Below, piece by piece: positions 28,314-38,297 of a stretch of DNA of 64,000 nt (position 1 is its first letter; the number at the start of each line of letters is the position of its first letter). The notes below the pieces were generated by a model. That model was given only the letters and a program-made list of their open reading frames with translations. It did no database searches and was not told where the DNA came from. The position numbers and the translations under genes are program-made. This DNA is from Rhodopirellula baltica SH 1 (GTDB taxonomy: Bacteria > Planctomycetota > Planctomycetia > Pirellulales > Pirellulaceae): assembly GCF_000196115.1 (NCBI RefSeq), contig NC_005027.1, positions 4,030,001-4,094,000 on the forward strand. Reading direction: 5' to 3'.

Positions 28314-28751
28314 ATGCCTGTACCCACCTCCAAACGACGGAACAAATCAGTTCCTGGGCGGCGTCATCGTCGTCGCCGATCCGGTGTGGCAACGGTTGAA
28401 TTCGCCGTTTGCTTGCCGATTCTGATCCTGCTGGTTTTCGGTTCAATCGAAGCCTCCAGCATGATTTTCTTGAAACAGTCTCTCAACGTCGCCGCCTACG
28501 AATCCACCCGCGAAGCAATTCGCGATGGACGAAGCAATGCCGACGCCGCAGCGAGAGCCCAAGCGATCCTCGATTCGCGTGGCATCGTTGGCTACCGAAT
28601 CACTTTCCCCAATGGCGAATCATTGGATGCCGATCGTGCAGCAGAAGTCATCACCTCCGTGACGGCTTCGAGTGCAGAGAACAGTCCCTTGCTGGGACGG
28701 TTTCTCACCAACCGCCAACTCACCGTCAACACAGTGATGCTGAAGCAGTAA
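28314..28751 (+). CDS. TadE-like pseudopilin
   Basis: A 145-residue TadE-family protein. A basic N terminus (RRHRRRRSG) precedes the family signature VATVEFAVCLPILILLVFGSI and a following amphipathic helix with AAYESTREAIRDGRSN. Such proteins are minor pseudopilins or membrane anchors in tight-adherence systems. I chose the ATG at 28314; the frame extends upstream over the previous gene. It lies 10 bp after the HAMP-like gene and 76 bp before the TadG-like gene. Confidence 0.88.
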   Translation: MPVPTSKRRNKSVPGRRHRRRRSGVATVEFAVCLPILILLVFGSIEASSMIFLKQSLNVAAYESTREAIRDGRSNADAAARAQAILDSRGIVGYRITFPNGESLDADRAAEVITSVTASSAENSPLLGRFLTNRQLTVNTVMLKQ

Positions 28752-28827
28752 GACATCAGCACGTCGTTGATTCCCAAACGCACGTCCGACTCGCCCCATC
28801 TTTCTCCGACTCGTTCAGAACTGCACC

Positions 28828-29919
28828 ATGCGAAATCCCTTCACTAGCAAAGCGAAACTGTCTCGCAAATTTCGCGATCGCTGCGTCGCATTGGACCCCA
28901 AGCAAGCTCGAAACGCACCGCAACGGCACGGGGCGATGCTGGTCCTGATCGCGATCATGATGTTCTTGTTTCTAATCGTTGTGGCATTCTCGATCGACAT
29001 CGCCCAAATGCACTTGGCTCGAACCGAGTTGCGTTCATCCACCGACGCCGCCGCGAATGCTGCCGCGACGACCTTGGCAGATACACTCGATCGAAATCTC
29101 GCGATTCAACGTGGACAGCAAATCGCACAAGCTAATTTGGTCAATGGCCAACCTTTGCTTCTCGCTGATGGAGACTTTCAGTTCGGCAGATCCGATCGTC
29201 AGGTCAATGGCAAGTACGCATTCAATGCCGGCGAAGCACCTTTCAACGGTGTTCGCGTCAACGGACAACGCACGACTGGTTCACTTTCGGGTCCTGTTCC
29301 ATTGTTCTTCGGAAATGTCACCGGAACATCCATCTTTGAACCCGAAGCCTTCGCGACGGCAACTTACGTCGAACGAGACATCACTTTGGTGGTCGACCGC
29401 AGTGGCTCGATGGCCGGCAGCCGATTCAATGATTTGCAAGCCGCTATTCGGATCTTTACCGACCTGCTCGCAACGACCCCCGTCGACGAACAGATTGGGT
29501 TGGCTTCGTACAACGACCGAGCCAGCGAAGACGTTCAACTGACCGAGAATTTCGCTGAGGTCAACAATGCGATGGACCGCCTACGAACCGGCGGCTTCAC
29601 CAGCATCTCCCGCGGCATGCAAGCAGGGCAAGAAATTGCACTGCGTGGTCGCCCACCTGAATTTGTCGAACGAACCATGATCGTCATGACGGATGGTCGC
29701 CACAACCGCGGCCCCGAACCACGCGTCGTGGCAACCGACTTGGCGGCCGATGGCGTCACCATCCACACGATCACTTTCGGAGCTGGGGCCGATTTCGGTC
29801 GCATGCAAGACGTCGCACGAATTGGCGGGGGACGTCACTTCCATGCCACCAATGGCGATCAATTGCGTGACATCTATCGTGAGATCGCACTGACACTCGG
29901 AACGGTTTTGACGGAATAA
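28828..29919 (+). CDS. TadG-like protein with VWA domain
   Basis: A 363-residue protein with a TadG-type N terminus: basic leader, QRHGAMLVLIAIMMFLFLIV, then a helix with SSTDAAANAAATTLA. The C-terminal half is a VWA domain with MIDAS DRSGS near residue 191 and VMTDGRHN further on, so it probably binds a divalent metal. This TadG-VWA layout is common in planctomycetes. It sits between two TadE-like genes on the same strand. Export is by the N-terminal anchor, leaving the VWA domain outside the cytoplasm. Confidence 0.9.
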   Translation: MRNPFTSKAKLSRKFRDRCVALDPKQARNAPQRHGAMLVLIAIMMFLFLIVVAFSIDIAQMHLARTELRSSTDAAANAAATTLADTLDRNLAIQRGQQIAQANLVNGQPLLLADGDFQFGRSDRQVNGKYAFNAGEAPFNGVRVNGQRTTGSLSGPVPLFFGNVTGTSIFEPEAFATATYVERDITLVVDRSGSMAGSRFNDLQAAIRIFTDLLATTPVDEQIGLASYNDRASEDVQLTENFAEVNNAMDRLRTGGFTSISRGMQAGQEIALRGRPPEFVERTMIVMTDGRHNRGPEPRVVATDLAADGVTIHTITFGAGADFGRMQDVARIGGGRHFHATNGDQLRDIYREIALTLGTVLTE

Positions 29920-29969
29920 ATACGCCTGACCGGCCGCACTTCCACTTCATTTTCTCACGATCCAACCCC

Positions 29970-30392
29970 ATGCAATCTCTGTCTCACGCTCGCCGACACT
30001 TCGCCAAACCGGAATCCCGAAAAGGGGCCGTCGCGGTCGAATTTGCCATCGTCGTCCCGCTGTTGTTCCTGTTCTTCTTCGCAGGCTTCGAATTCATGCG
30101 AGTGGCGATGGTTCGGCATACGGTCGACAACGCCGTTTACGAAGGCGCACGCGTCGGAATCATTCCTGGTGGAACCAACGCTGAAATCCGAGCCGAAGCG
30201 ACTCGAATTCTTGGTACGATCGGAATCGATGAATTCACTTTGGAAGTCGAACCGGCGAACATCACCGATGCAACACAAGACGTCACCGTTCGTGTGACTG
30301 TCCCGTTGGATCGCAACACCTACGTCCCTGCTCAATACTTCTTGGGTGAGGAGATGCAACGAGAATTGACGATGCGTCGCGAAGGCCGCTGA
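29970..30392 (+). CDS. TadE-like pseudopilin
   Basis: A 140-residue TadE-family protein with the signature KGAVAVEFAIVVPLLFLFFFAGFEF, here about residues 19-43, followed by NAVYEGARVGIIPGG, a pattern shared with the TadE-like gene 1.2 kb upstream. It is last in the cluster. Its stop lies 1 bp from that of the converging sulfatase gene, with no room for a separate terminator. Confidence 0.88.
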   Translation: MQSLSHARRHFAKPESRKGAVAVEFAIVVPLLFLFFFAGFEFMRVAMVRHTVDNAVYEGARVGIIPGGTNAEIRAEATRILGTIGIDEFTLEVEPANITDATQDVTVRVTVPLDRNTYVPAQYFLGEEMQRELTMRREGR

Positions 30393-30393
30393 T

Positions 30394-31923
30394 TCACTTT
30401 CCCAATCGAGTCTTCAAGAACGATTGATACTCCGGTCGATCACGCCACTCGTCAAAGAACACTTCGTAACGCGAATCGTTCGTCCAATACTTCGGTTCAG
30501 CGTGGTCTGGATTCACGCGGCCTTCGGAATAATCCAAACCCGACACGCTGTCCTCGACGGAGTCATTCCATTCGGCCAACCACTCGCTCAAACGCGATGC
30601 AATTTCCGGGTAGTCACCGGTCACGTCTTTGCTTTCGCTGACATCTTCGTCCAGTTGATACAACTGTTCGCTCGTCACCGATTTCCCCTTCTGCTTTCGC
30701 GTCTCGCGAATCAACTTCCACCGGTTGTCGACCACCGCCGAATTACCGCGAAAACGAAACCCGAGCGGTTTTTCGCGATGCGACACCACCGCCTCATCCT
30801 GACCCTGAATCACTGGCAACAAACTGATCCCATCGACAGGCGTGGTCAGTGAGTCACCGGGCAATCCCAGCAAATCCACCAGCGTCGGCGCAATGTCGGT
30901 CGCACAAGCTGGAACCCGACTGATGCGACCTGCTTGAATCTGGTCGGGCCAGTGCAATACACAAGGCACACGTAGCCCGCCCTCGTAAAGCTGCGACTTG
31001 TGACCGCGCAACGGTTCCGTCGTCGATGGTTCGATGCCCTTCAAACCACCGTTGTCACTGCAGAACCAAATCAGCGTGTTGTCCAGCACCCGCAATCGCT
31101 CCAGCCCTTCTCGCAGAGTCCCCAGACTTCGGTCCATGGCAACCAATTCACCATAGTGATTGCGAGAACCCTCATCCATGCCATCGACGATCCGCTGCAA
31201 CCTAGCCTTCTCATCTTCGTCTTCGCCCGCGTCGACCAGTGTTTGCATGTCTTCATCGGATGCAACAAACGGACTGTGTGGGGTGCCATACCAAACCACC
31301 GCGAAAAACGGTTGCTGAGACCGTGCTGATCGAGACGCGAAGTCCAACGCCTCTTTCACGATCACTTCGGACGAGTCGCCTTCAAACGCTTCAAACTTTC
31401 CCCGTCGACTCATCAACGGATTGCGATCAAAGAAGTTGGTCACCGACAACCACACATCAAACCCAAACCGACCGGGGTGATAGCGATCCTCGCCCAGGAT
31501 CGGAACACCCGGCCCGCGAAGGCCATTGAGATGCCACTTACCAAAGTGACCCGTCACATAGCCAGCTTTTCGGATCGCAGATGCGATGGATCGCTCTTGA
31601 TGTCGCAGGGCGTGACCATGCGAAGGCACACCGGTTCGCTCAGGCGAACGCCCCGTCAACACGCTAGCTCGGGTCGGCGAGCAAACTGCGGAAGCCGCGT
31701 AGAACCGATCCAGACGCAAACCGCCGGCGGCCAATCGATCGAGCTCCGGTGTCTTCAGCAACGGATGGTCAAAGTATCCCGTCTGCGCATACCCCAAATC
31801 ATCCGCCATCACCAAAATCACATTGGGACGATCCACCTCATCGCCAACGAGATCTCGGCCCAGCACCGTGACAAACACGATCATCACAACGCCACACAAC
31901 AACCCGCTCAATCTAAACGACAT
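30394..31923 (-). CDS. Secreted sulfatase, formylglycine-dependent
   Basis: A 509-residue type I sulfatase from the ATG at 31923. A signal peptide or anchor covers about residues 5-22. The metal-binding Asp pair (MADDLGYAQTG) is at 41-42, and the maturation motif CSPTR starts at Cys81, the residue converted to formylglycine. GKWHLNG and the HSPF stretch support the active site. Rhodopirellula-type planctomycetes have many sulfatases for algal polysaccharides, so a sulfated glycan is a likely substrate, though not readable here. No glycoside hydrolase is adjacent; a secreted esterase gene follows upstream on the same strand. Confidence 0.93.
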   Translation of the reverse strand: MSFRLSGLLCGVVMIVFVTVLGRDLVGDEVDRPNVILVMADDLGYAQTGYFDHPLLKTPELDRLAAGGLRLDRFYAASAVCSPTRASVLTGRSPERTGVPSHGHALRHQERSIASAIRKAGYVTGHFGKWHLNGLRGPGVPILGEDRYHPGRFGFDVWLSVTNFFDRNPLMSRRGKFEAFEGDSSEVIVKEALDFASRSARSQQPFFAVVWYGTPHSPFVASDEDMQTLVDAGEDEDEKARLQRIVDGMDEGSRNHYGELVAMDRSLGTLREGLERLRVLDNTLIWFCSDNGGLKGIEPSTTEPLRGHKSQLYEGGLRVPCVLHWPDQIQAGRISRVPACATDIAPTLVDLLGLPGDSLTTPVDGISLLPVIQGQDEAVVSHREKPLGFRFRGNSAVVDNRWKLIRETRKQKGKSVTSEQLYQLDEDVSESKDVTGDYPEIASRLSEWLAEWNDSVEDSVSGLDYSEGRVNPDHAEPKYWTNDSRYEVFFDEWRDRPEYQSFLKTRLGK

Positions 31924-32056
31924 TCTCTGTTCTCCAAAGAAGCAAACGCGTCCGCCTTTCCAACCAACCCGCAATCGGAATCGCATTAAAATTTCGCCGA
32001 CGCAAACAGCGAAATCAGTCGCCCATCATAGGCTTTGGCAAACTCTCATTCTTAAA

Positions 32057-32959
32057 TCAATCCGGTCGATGGGCGTTCAAAAAAAGAATTGCTTTCTGAA
32101 GTGAATCCCCCTCAAAGAATCGCTTGCCGCCGTGGCCTGCTCCTTCCAGCCTGATGAGTTCGACGTCCAGACCAACGGCGTCGTACAACTCAACCATCCG
32201 GTCGCTTTGATCCAACAACACCGTCTTGTCGGCGGTCCCATGAAAGATCAATAGCGGCGGGTCGTCGGTGGACACATAGGTCGCCGGGCTAGCCAATCGT
32301 TCCATCTGCTCGGGAACCTTTCCGCCTTCGCCGCCCAGCAAGGCGTAACTGCCGGATTGATTGGTGTACGCTCGCTCGGGTTGAGTCTTCCCACGTAAAA
32401 CAAAGTCAGTTGGGCCGAAGTAATCGATCACGGCCTGCACGCTGGAAGACTGCTTGAGGTTGCCGCCAACTTCTCCTTCCAACTCAGTCACGTCACCCGA
32501 CGTGCCAAGCAACAACGCCAAATGCCCGCCCGCGGAACTTCCCGCGACCGCGATCCATTCCGCGTTGTATCCATAGCGATTTGAATTCGCTCTCAACCAA
32601 CGAATCGCCGCTTTGCAGTCGTGAACCTGAGCGGGAAAAATCGCCTCTTTTGAGAAGCGATAACTCAAGCTGGCCAACGCATAGCCGTTTTCGGTCACCT
32701 CCATCAGTTTTGGATTTCGTCGCGAACCATTTCGCCATCCGCCGCCGTGAATCCAAACCACCAAAGGAGGCGGCTCGGACGTCATTGGCAAAAACAAATC
32801 CAGCTGAAGCGATCGAGCTTCGTTCCCGGCACCTGAAACCTCCGCGTAGACGAGTCCTTGATGCTTCACAACCGAACTTGATTCCTCGCAGTGACCGGTC
32901 TTCTGCAATATCAGCAAAGACATGACAATGAGCAACCAAAGGCTATGACGGTGTTTCAT
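32057..32959 (-). CDS. Secreted alpha/beta-hydrolase (esterase)
   Basis: A 300-residue hydrolase with a signal peptide (first 23 residues). The oxyanion motif HGGG is at 71-74, the nucleophile Ser142 lies in GSSAG (140-144), and the Asp and His come from GTADKTV and GAGHGG near the C terminus. It matches the BD-FAE/carboxylesterase-like group. It lies upstream of and on the same strand as the sulfatase, separated by 133 bp. De-esterification of a polysaccharide would suit the neighbour, but this is inference. Confidence 0.9.
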   Translation of the reverse strand: MKHRHSLWLLIVMSLLILQKTGHCEESSSVVKHQGLVYAEVSGAGNEARSLQLDLFLPMTSEPPPLVVWIHGGGWRNGSRRNPKLMEVTENGYALASLSYRFSKEAIFPAQVHDCKAAIRWLRANSNRYGYNAEWIAVAGSSAGGHLALLLGTSGDVTELEGEVGGNLKQSSSVQAVIDYFGPTDFVLRGKTQPERAYTNQSGSYALLGGEGGKVPEQMERLASPATYVSTDDPPLLIFHGTADKTVLLDQSDRMVELYDAVGLDVELIRLEGAGHGGKRFFEGDSLQKAILFLNAHRPD

Positions 32960-33123
32960 CTTCGCGTTCCCAAATCAACTTAGGTGGACGAGGCTCATTG
33001 CCGGCTTCGCTGGACGGCTCATCATACCCTCTGCGGAAAGACGGCTGGCGAGGCAACGCCATCTGACGGCGAAGCATCCAGACATCTCACCCAAACGCCA
33101 ATCTTCTACCCACAGGTCTTCCG

Positions 33124-34311
33124 TTGAACGACACACAACGCGAACCATGGTTGATTCGAAGCGACCTCGATTTCCTCAACCACGGATCCTTCGGCGCCAC
33201 ACCTCGATGTGTGATCGAAAACCAACGCCATTGGCAAAACCTTCTGGAAGAGGATCCGATCGAGTTCCTCGCACCTGAAAGATCGCTACTACCCAAACTC
33301 GACTTCGTTCGCGAAACGGTTGCCAAAGAAATCAATGCGTCGTCGCGAGATGTTGTTTTTGTTCGCAATGCCACCGAAGGTGTCAACGCGGTGGTGCGGT
33401 CGCTACCGCTGCGAGCCGGCGACGAAATACTCGTCACCAACCATGGTTACAACGCCTGCATCAATGCGGTTTCCCAAGCCGCGAATATTGCTGGTGCAGC
33501 GGTAACGACCGCCAACATTCCCTTTCCAATTCAAAGCCCCGACGAAGTCGTGCGGGCGATCGAGCGTAGGATTTCGCCGAAGACCACATGGATGCTGATT
33601 GACCATGTGACCAGTCCCACAGGAATTGTCTTGCCGGTTGCTCAGTTGATTGAACTGGCCCATTCCAACAACATTCGCGTGATGGTCGATGGTGCTCACG
33701 CACCCGGCATGCTGCCATTGAATCTCAACGAACTGAAGCCTGACTACTACACCGCGAATCATCACAAATGGTGGTGCGGACCCAAGGTATCCGGATTTCT
33801 TTACGTCGATGAAGAATCTCAAGACGAAGTCCTTCCATCAATCATCAGCCACGGTGCGAACATGGAAGGCTATGGCCCAAGCAAGTTCCAAAGCCAATTC
33901 AACTGGCCGGGAACCTTTGATCCTTCTCCCCTGTTAGCATTGCCAACCGCGATTGATTTCCTGGCAGGCTTGCACCCGGCCGATGGTCCCAATCGATTGG
34001 CGGGACTGTTGCGACACAACCATGAACTGGCTGTCGAAGGTCGGCGTGTGATCCTCAACGAACTCAAACTCGCCGAACCCGCACCAGAATCGATGTTGGG
34101 CAGCCTCGCCACCATTCCCGTTCCAGCGTGGACGAATCACACCTCAGTACAGATACAAGCTGTCCGAACCGCTTTGCGAACCGAATATCGGTTCGAGCTT
34201 CCCGTGTTTCGGTTCGATGCAACCAACGTCTGTTTGCGAATCTCGGCACAAACCTACAACTCGCTGGATCAATACGAACGGTTGGCCGACGCAGTCACCA
34301 AACTTTCGTGA
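33124..34311 (+). CDS. Class-V aminotransferase, isopenicillin-N-epimerase-like
   Basis: A 395-residue PLP enzyme. The N-terminal LNHGSFGATPR, the cofactor-binding Asp189 in MVDGAHA and the Schiff-base Lys215 in ANHHKWWCGPK identify the class-V group close to isopenicillin-N epimerase and cysteine-desulfurase-like proteins. The start appears to be TTG at 33124; no in-frame ATG precedes the conserved N terminus. It stands alone between an esterase gene and an acyltransferase gene. Substrate unknown. Confidence 0.88.
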   Translation: MNDTQREPWLIRSDLDFLNHGSFGATPRCVIENQRHWQNLLEEDPIEFLAPERSLLPKLDFVRETVAKEINASSRDVVFVRNATEGVNAVVRSLPLRAGDEILVTNHGYNACINAVSQAANIAGAAVTTANIPFPIQSPDEVVRAIERRISPKTTWMLIDHVTSPTGIVLPVAQLIELAHSNNIRVMVDGAHAPGMLPLNLNELKPDYYTANHHKWWCGPKVSGFLYVDEESQDEVLPSIISHGANMEGYGPSKFQSQFNWPGTFDPSPLLALPTAIDFLAGLHPADGPNRLAGLLRHNHELAVEGRRVILNELKLAEPAPESMLGSLATIPVPAWTNHTSVQIQAVRTALRTEYRFELPVFRFDATNVCLRISAQTYNSLDQYERLADAVTKLS

Positions 34312-34350
34312 GACTTCTCGAATCAATTCGCGAGTGTCACCAACGTGAGG

Positions 34351-35637
34351 CTATCCAGCCAATCGTCGTTCGGACGCCGATTCTTCTGATGTTGTTGGCA
34401 TCGTCAAAATCGATGGTGCATCTTGGTCGCCTTGCGACACGACTGTCGAAGCTCGCCGTGCCATCATGCCTCGAAATACGAAATGCATTCCCACCGGGAC
34501 GAGAACCGCGATGATCGTCCCGAGCGACATCTTTAATAGCGGAGACGCCGAAGGCATGCCGTGCTTTGCAGCGACATGAAACAGCACCAATACCGGATGA
34601 TGTAGCAGATAAATCGCAAAGGACGCCGTTGCCAAACGCTGAGTAACGGGACCGATTTTGTTGACCCGACGACATGCGATTCCAATCAGCGACAACGAAA
34701 CGCCGGTGGCGCCTGCGACGGTCAACAAAGCCAGCGACACCCAGGTGACCCGACTGACTACAACGGGAAACGCCGACGCGTATTGAACGTCATCTGATGG
34801 CCTTTGGTTGAGCACCCATATACCGAGCACCGTCGCCGCAATGCACAGCAAAGCACTGGGACAAAACGCACGCCCGGCAACCTGTCTCAGCCAACTCAGA
34901 TCCGCATCCGCACGTGCGATCAACACTCCCATTGCGAAAGCGCACCCGCTGTACAACCACTTAGCAGGAACTGGCAAAAATGCATGTTGAAACCCCCAAA
35001 CGACTTCGGGGTGAAAGCACAGCACGACGGCGGCAACTGAAACAGTCAGCGGCAATCCGATGCGAAACACAGTCTTTGGTTCAATCCGCTGCAACCACTT
35101 CCAGGCCCCCGCAAGAACTGCGATGTAAAGGATCAGGTACTGTAGGAACCAAAGATGCGACAAACCCCAAAGATGCTCATCTTGTCCCTCGGCGAACTTC
35201 AACGTTCGCATCTGACGAGGCGTGATCACACCGTCGGCCAACCAGCCTAAGAGCCAGGCGTAAAGATCAACGGGAATGAGAAACACGACCGACAGAAACA
35301 AAGGCCAACCCAACCGGCGAGTCCGAGACTTGAGAGTTGCCAGCGGTCCTCGCGAAGTCATGCTTCGAACGGCTAAGATCCCAGCCATCACCAAAAAGAT
35401 TGGCATGATGACAATCTCAATGGCCCACATCAGCGATGTCAGGGCAGAGTGAGGCGTATCGGTTGTCGCCCAGGTCAAACCGGGAACATCCGGATTGGAA
35501 TAGGGCACGCATGCGTGCAGCACAACAACGCCAACGGCGGCCCACGCCCGCACGGCATCCAGGCCGAGCAGGTTGGTATTCTGGGGAGCCGATTCGGCGG
35601 AATCCGCTCGATTCAGACGAAGATGAGTCGCACACAT
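34351..35637 (-). CDS. Acyltransferase 3 family membrane protein
   Basis: A 428-residue integral membrane protein with about ten hydrophobic helices. The family signature GLDAVRAWAAVGVVVLHA is at about residues 25-42, with the conserved Arg and His. These enzymes O-acylate sugars or other cell-surface molecules. A short cytoplasmic tail ends in SEESASERRLAG. It converges with the aminotransferase gene. No polysaccharide cluster is nearby, so the acceptor is unknown. Confidence 0.88.
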   Translation of the reverse strand: MCATHLRLNRADSAESAPQNTNLLGLDAVRAWAAVGVVVLHACVPYSNPDVPGLTWATTDTPHSALTSLMWAIEIVIMPIFLVMAGILAVRSMTSRGPLATLKSRTRRLGWPLFLSVVFLIPVDLYAWLLGWLADGVITPRQMRTLKFAEGQDEHLWGLSHLWFLQYLILYIAVLAGAWKWLQRIEPKTVFRIGLPLTVSVAAVVLCFHPEVVWGFQHAFLPVPAKWLYSGCAFAMGVLIARADADLSWLRQVAGRAFCPSALLCIAATVLGIWVLNQRPSDDVQYASAFPVVVSRVTWVSLALLTVAGATGVSLSLIGIACRRVNKIGPVTQRLATASFAIYLLHHPVLVLFHVAAKHGMPSASPLLKMSLGTIIAVLVPVGMHFVFRGMMARRASTVVSQGDQDAPSILTMPTTSEESASERRLAG

Positions 35638-35805
35638 GTCCTTTCAATACCGGATCCTCGTTCGTGAACGCCAGACGAGTCAGCTCGAAACATGTCCGTG
35701 CAACTTGGCGTGAAACTCAAACTTCCCCCTCATCGTCACCGAACTCATACGAACCGGCAACGGTACAAAAAACAAACCAATCGCTGACCATCCAAAGGAA
35801 TCCAT

Positions 35806-36708
35806 ATGCCGGAGTTGCCGGAAGTCGAAACGATGTGCCGCGGGATCTCTCCAATCGTCGGATGCGAGATTGAGCGAGTCGACCTTCCACCGTGTCATTG
35901 TCGACCGATCACGATGGAACCATCGGTCGCGATCCTCAACCGTCGTCTTCGAGGCCGCCGTGTCACATCCATACAGCGGCGTGGCAAACGCGTGATGCTT
36001 TGCTTCGACGATCAATCGCGACTCGTCATCGAACCCCGGATGACCGGGTTGGTGCTGTTGGCTGACCCACCCGATCCTGACCACTTGCGATTACGCATTC
36101 AGTTTCGCTCACCACACAATCGGTCAACGATGCGATCCCGCGAAATACCAACCGAAATGCTGGTCTGGGATCGCCGCGGCCTGGGGACGATCCGCTGGAT
36201 GACCGAACGAGACTACCTCGAAAAAGTCGATTCGCGTTTGGGTCCCGATGCAATGTGCATCACCGCGGAACAACTGCGAGCAAACTTGGCCGCCTCAAAA
36301 CGCCCTATCAAAGTGGCGTTGTTGGACCAATCTGCTGTTGCCGGGATTGGCAACCTGTACGCAGCCGAGATTCTGTTTTTAGCGGGCGTCGACCCACGCA
36401 CACGTTGCGACCGACTGACCAAACCACAATGGGAACGCATTCATCCCGCCATCACGTTGGTGCTGCAAGACGCCATCAACCACGAAGGCAGTACGCTGAG
36501 CGATGGGACGTATCGCAACGCACTGAATGATCCCGGCAATTACCAGAACATGCATCGCGTCTATGATCGCGAACATTTGGCGTGTCCTCGTTGCGAGGAC
36601 GGGGTGGTCCGGCGGATCGTGCAAGCTCAACGGGCGACGTTCTTTTGTCCGGGATGCCAACGCAAAAGCGGTCGGCACCCCAGCATCTCGCCTCCAACCG
36701 CAACGTGA
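35806..36708 (+). CDS. mutM: Formamidopyrimidine-DNA glycosylase
   Basis: A 300-residue base-excision repair enzyme that removes 8-oxoguanine and formamidopyrimidines. The catalytic N-terminal Pro2-Glu3 is in MPELPEVETM. The helix-two-turn-helix region has VAGIGNLYAAEILF, and the C terminus has a zinc finger of the form CPRC-x16-CPGC. QRRGKRVML near residue 60 holds the conserved Lys. There is an Arg/Pro-rich tail. It appears to be a single gene. Confidence 0.96.
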   Translation: MPELPEVETMCRGISPIVGCEIERVDLPPCHCRPITMEPSVAILNRRLRGRRVTSIQRRGKRVMLCFDDQSRLVIEPRMTGLVLLADPPDPDHLRLRIQFRSPHNRSTMRSREIPTEMLVWDRRGLGTIRWMTERDYLEKVDSRLGPDAMCITAEQLRANLAASKRPIKVALLDQSAVAGIGNLYAAEILFLAGVDPRTRCDRLTKPQWERIHPAITLVLQDAINHEGSTLSDGTYRNALNDPGNYQNMHRVYDREHLACPRCEDGVVRRIVQAQRATFFCPGCQRKSGRHPSISPPTAT

Positions 36709-36751
36709 TCAAACACATTGCCAGCTGGACAATTGACCCGTCAGTTGAACA

Positions 36752-38113
36752 TCAGTTATCGACGCAGGTTTCCAAGAACCGAGCCAAACGGTGGAAGTCC
36801 GAATTCTGCTCGATAAAGCGAACTTTGGTGACCAACGTTTGCGGGTCAACCAATTCTTCGAATGGCACGAAGTGCAGATCAAACTGTCCCGAGACTGAAA
36901 CCATGACGCCGTTCAGTTTCTCTTCGACCAACGCTCGGTAAGCACCGACGCCGAGTTGAGATCCCAACATGACGTCGTAAGCGTGCGGTGGTGCACAACG
37001 AGACTCATAGCCCATCTGCAATCCATTCACCTTACGAGTCCGGCCGGTTCGTTCGTTGTAACGAGCAGCCAGCAAACGCGACATGACGGCGGAAAGGTTC
37101 ACCAACGAAATGTTGATGTGCCCGTGATCATCGCGTGTGACGCCTTCGAGATACTTCGCTGGCAGATACTCGGCCATCCCTTCTGCAATCACGATGGTGC
37201 CGTATTGGCGTCCTTCGCGTTCGCGTGCCAACATCATGTCGACCATCCGATCGATCACCCGATCCATCGCCATGATTTTGCGGGTCTCACCGGTCTCTTG
37301 ATTGACGACTTCTTCGTCTGCCAGTGCACCGGTGATGTCTTCCACGCTGAGCACCATGCTGGCTTCACCGGCAATGGCCGCACCGTAGGCCAACCAACCG
37401 GCACTGCGTCCCATGGCTTCGCACAGGAAGTAAGCTCGTCCAGCGGCGGCATCGTAGTTGAGGTTGCGAATTTCTTCGGCCAATGTTTCAACCGCGGTGA
37501 AGAATCCGAACGTGAAATCAATGCCTGAGTAATCGTTGTCGATTGTTTTCGGCAAATGAACCACCGGGAAACGACGAGCGTCGCCGGGCAGGTTGTCCTG
37601 GAACATCTTGAGTTTGTTCGCGGTCTTCAACGTGTCATCGCCGCCAATCGAGATCAACGCGTCGACTTCCAGTGAACACAATCCTTCGTAGACGCGACGG
37701 AGCGGCGCAACCAACTCGGGGTCTTTCAAGTGTTCGGGGCTGCTAACGTGTTTGCCGGGGTTGGTGCGAGCCGTTCCGATCATGATTCCACGGCTACTGC
37801 GAGCGTGGGTCAGCGAATCGTGCGTGAACCGGATGTAGTCGGTGCCTTCTTGCAACGGACCGGCGGCGGTGTATTCCGCCAAACGGCTGTAACCGTGTTT
37901 GATGCCAAAGACCTGAGCACCCTCTTCCAGGAACGAAAACGCGGCGGTACTGATGACCGCATTGGCGGCTGGAGCGGGTCCGCCGGCGAACAAAATCGCG
38001 ACGCGTTTGATATCCAAATTGTGATGAGCGAGCTCAGCCACGATGACACTGCCTGGTGAAGAGGAATTTCCGAAGACAATCGCGTTGCGATTGAGAGCCC
38101 AGATTCTAAGCAT
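36752..38113 (-). CDS. Phosphofructokinase, probably PPi-dependent
   Basis: A 453-residue 6-phosphofructokinase. The phosphate-donor region has FAGGPAPAANAVI at about 43-55 and SIGGDDTLK with Asp at both 159 and 160. A second Asp in place of Gly here is a mark of PPi-dependent enzymes. The catalytic loop PKTIDND is at about 189-195. GRSAGWLAYGAAIAG and the C-terminal substrate region are present. I use the ATG at 38113; the frame is open to 38164. The reaction interconverts fructose 6-phosphate and fructose 1,6-bisphosphate. Confidence 0.92.
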   Translation of the reverse strand: MLRIWALNRNAIVFGNSSSPGSVIVAELAHHNLDIKRVAILFAGGPAPAANAVISTAAFSFLEEGAQVFGIKHGYSRLAEYTAAGPLQEGTDYIRFTHDSLTHARSSRGIMIGTARTNPGKHVSSPEHLKDPELVAPLRRVYEGLCSLEVDALISIGGDDTLKTANKLKMFQDNLPGDARRFPVVHLPKTIDNDYSGIDFTFGFFTAVETLAEEIRNLNYDAAAGRAYFLCEAMGRSAGWLAYGAAIAGEASMVLSVEDITGALADEEVVNQETGETRKIMAMDRVIDRMVDMMLAREREGRQYGTIVIAEGMAEYLPAKYLEGVTRDDHGHINISLVNLSAVMSRLLAARYNERTGRTRKVNGLQMGYESRCAPPHAYDVMLGSQLGVGAYRALVEEKLNGVMVSVSGQFDLHFVPFEELVDPQTLVTKVRFIEQNSDFHRLARFLETCVDN

Positions 38114-38297
38114 CCACCTCGTTTCGCCAAGACGCCTGCCAATCCGCGAGGTGATTTGAGGCAACGAGAGCCGCTCAACTCAACACAGTGGACAAATGCC
38201 ACCTTCACGGAGGTGCTCGTCCCGATTCCAGCGTGAAAATCTGTAGAAGACGACTCCAGGGAAAACGAGTTCGGATTCCCGAGAAGAGAATCGTTCG

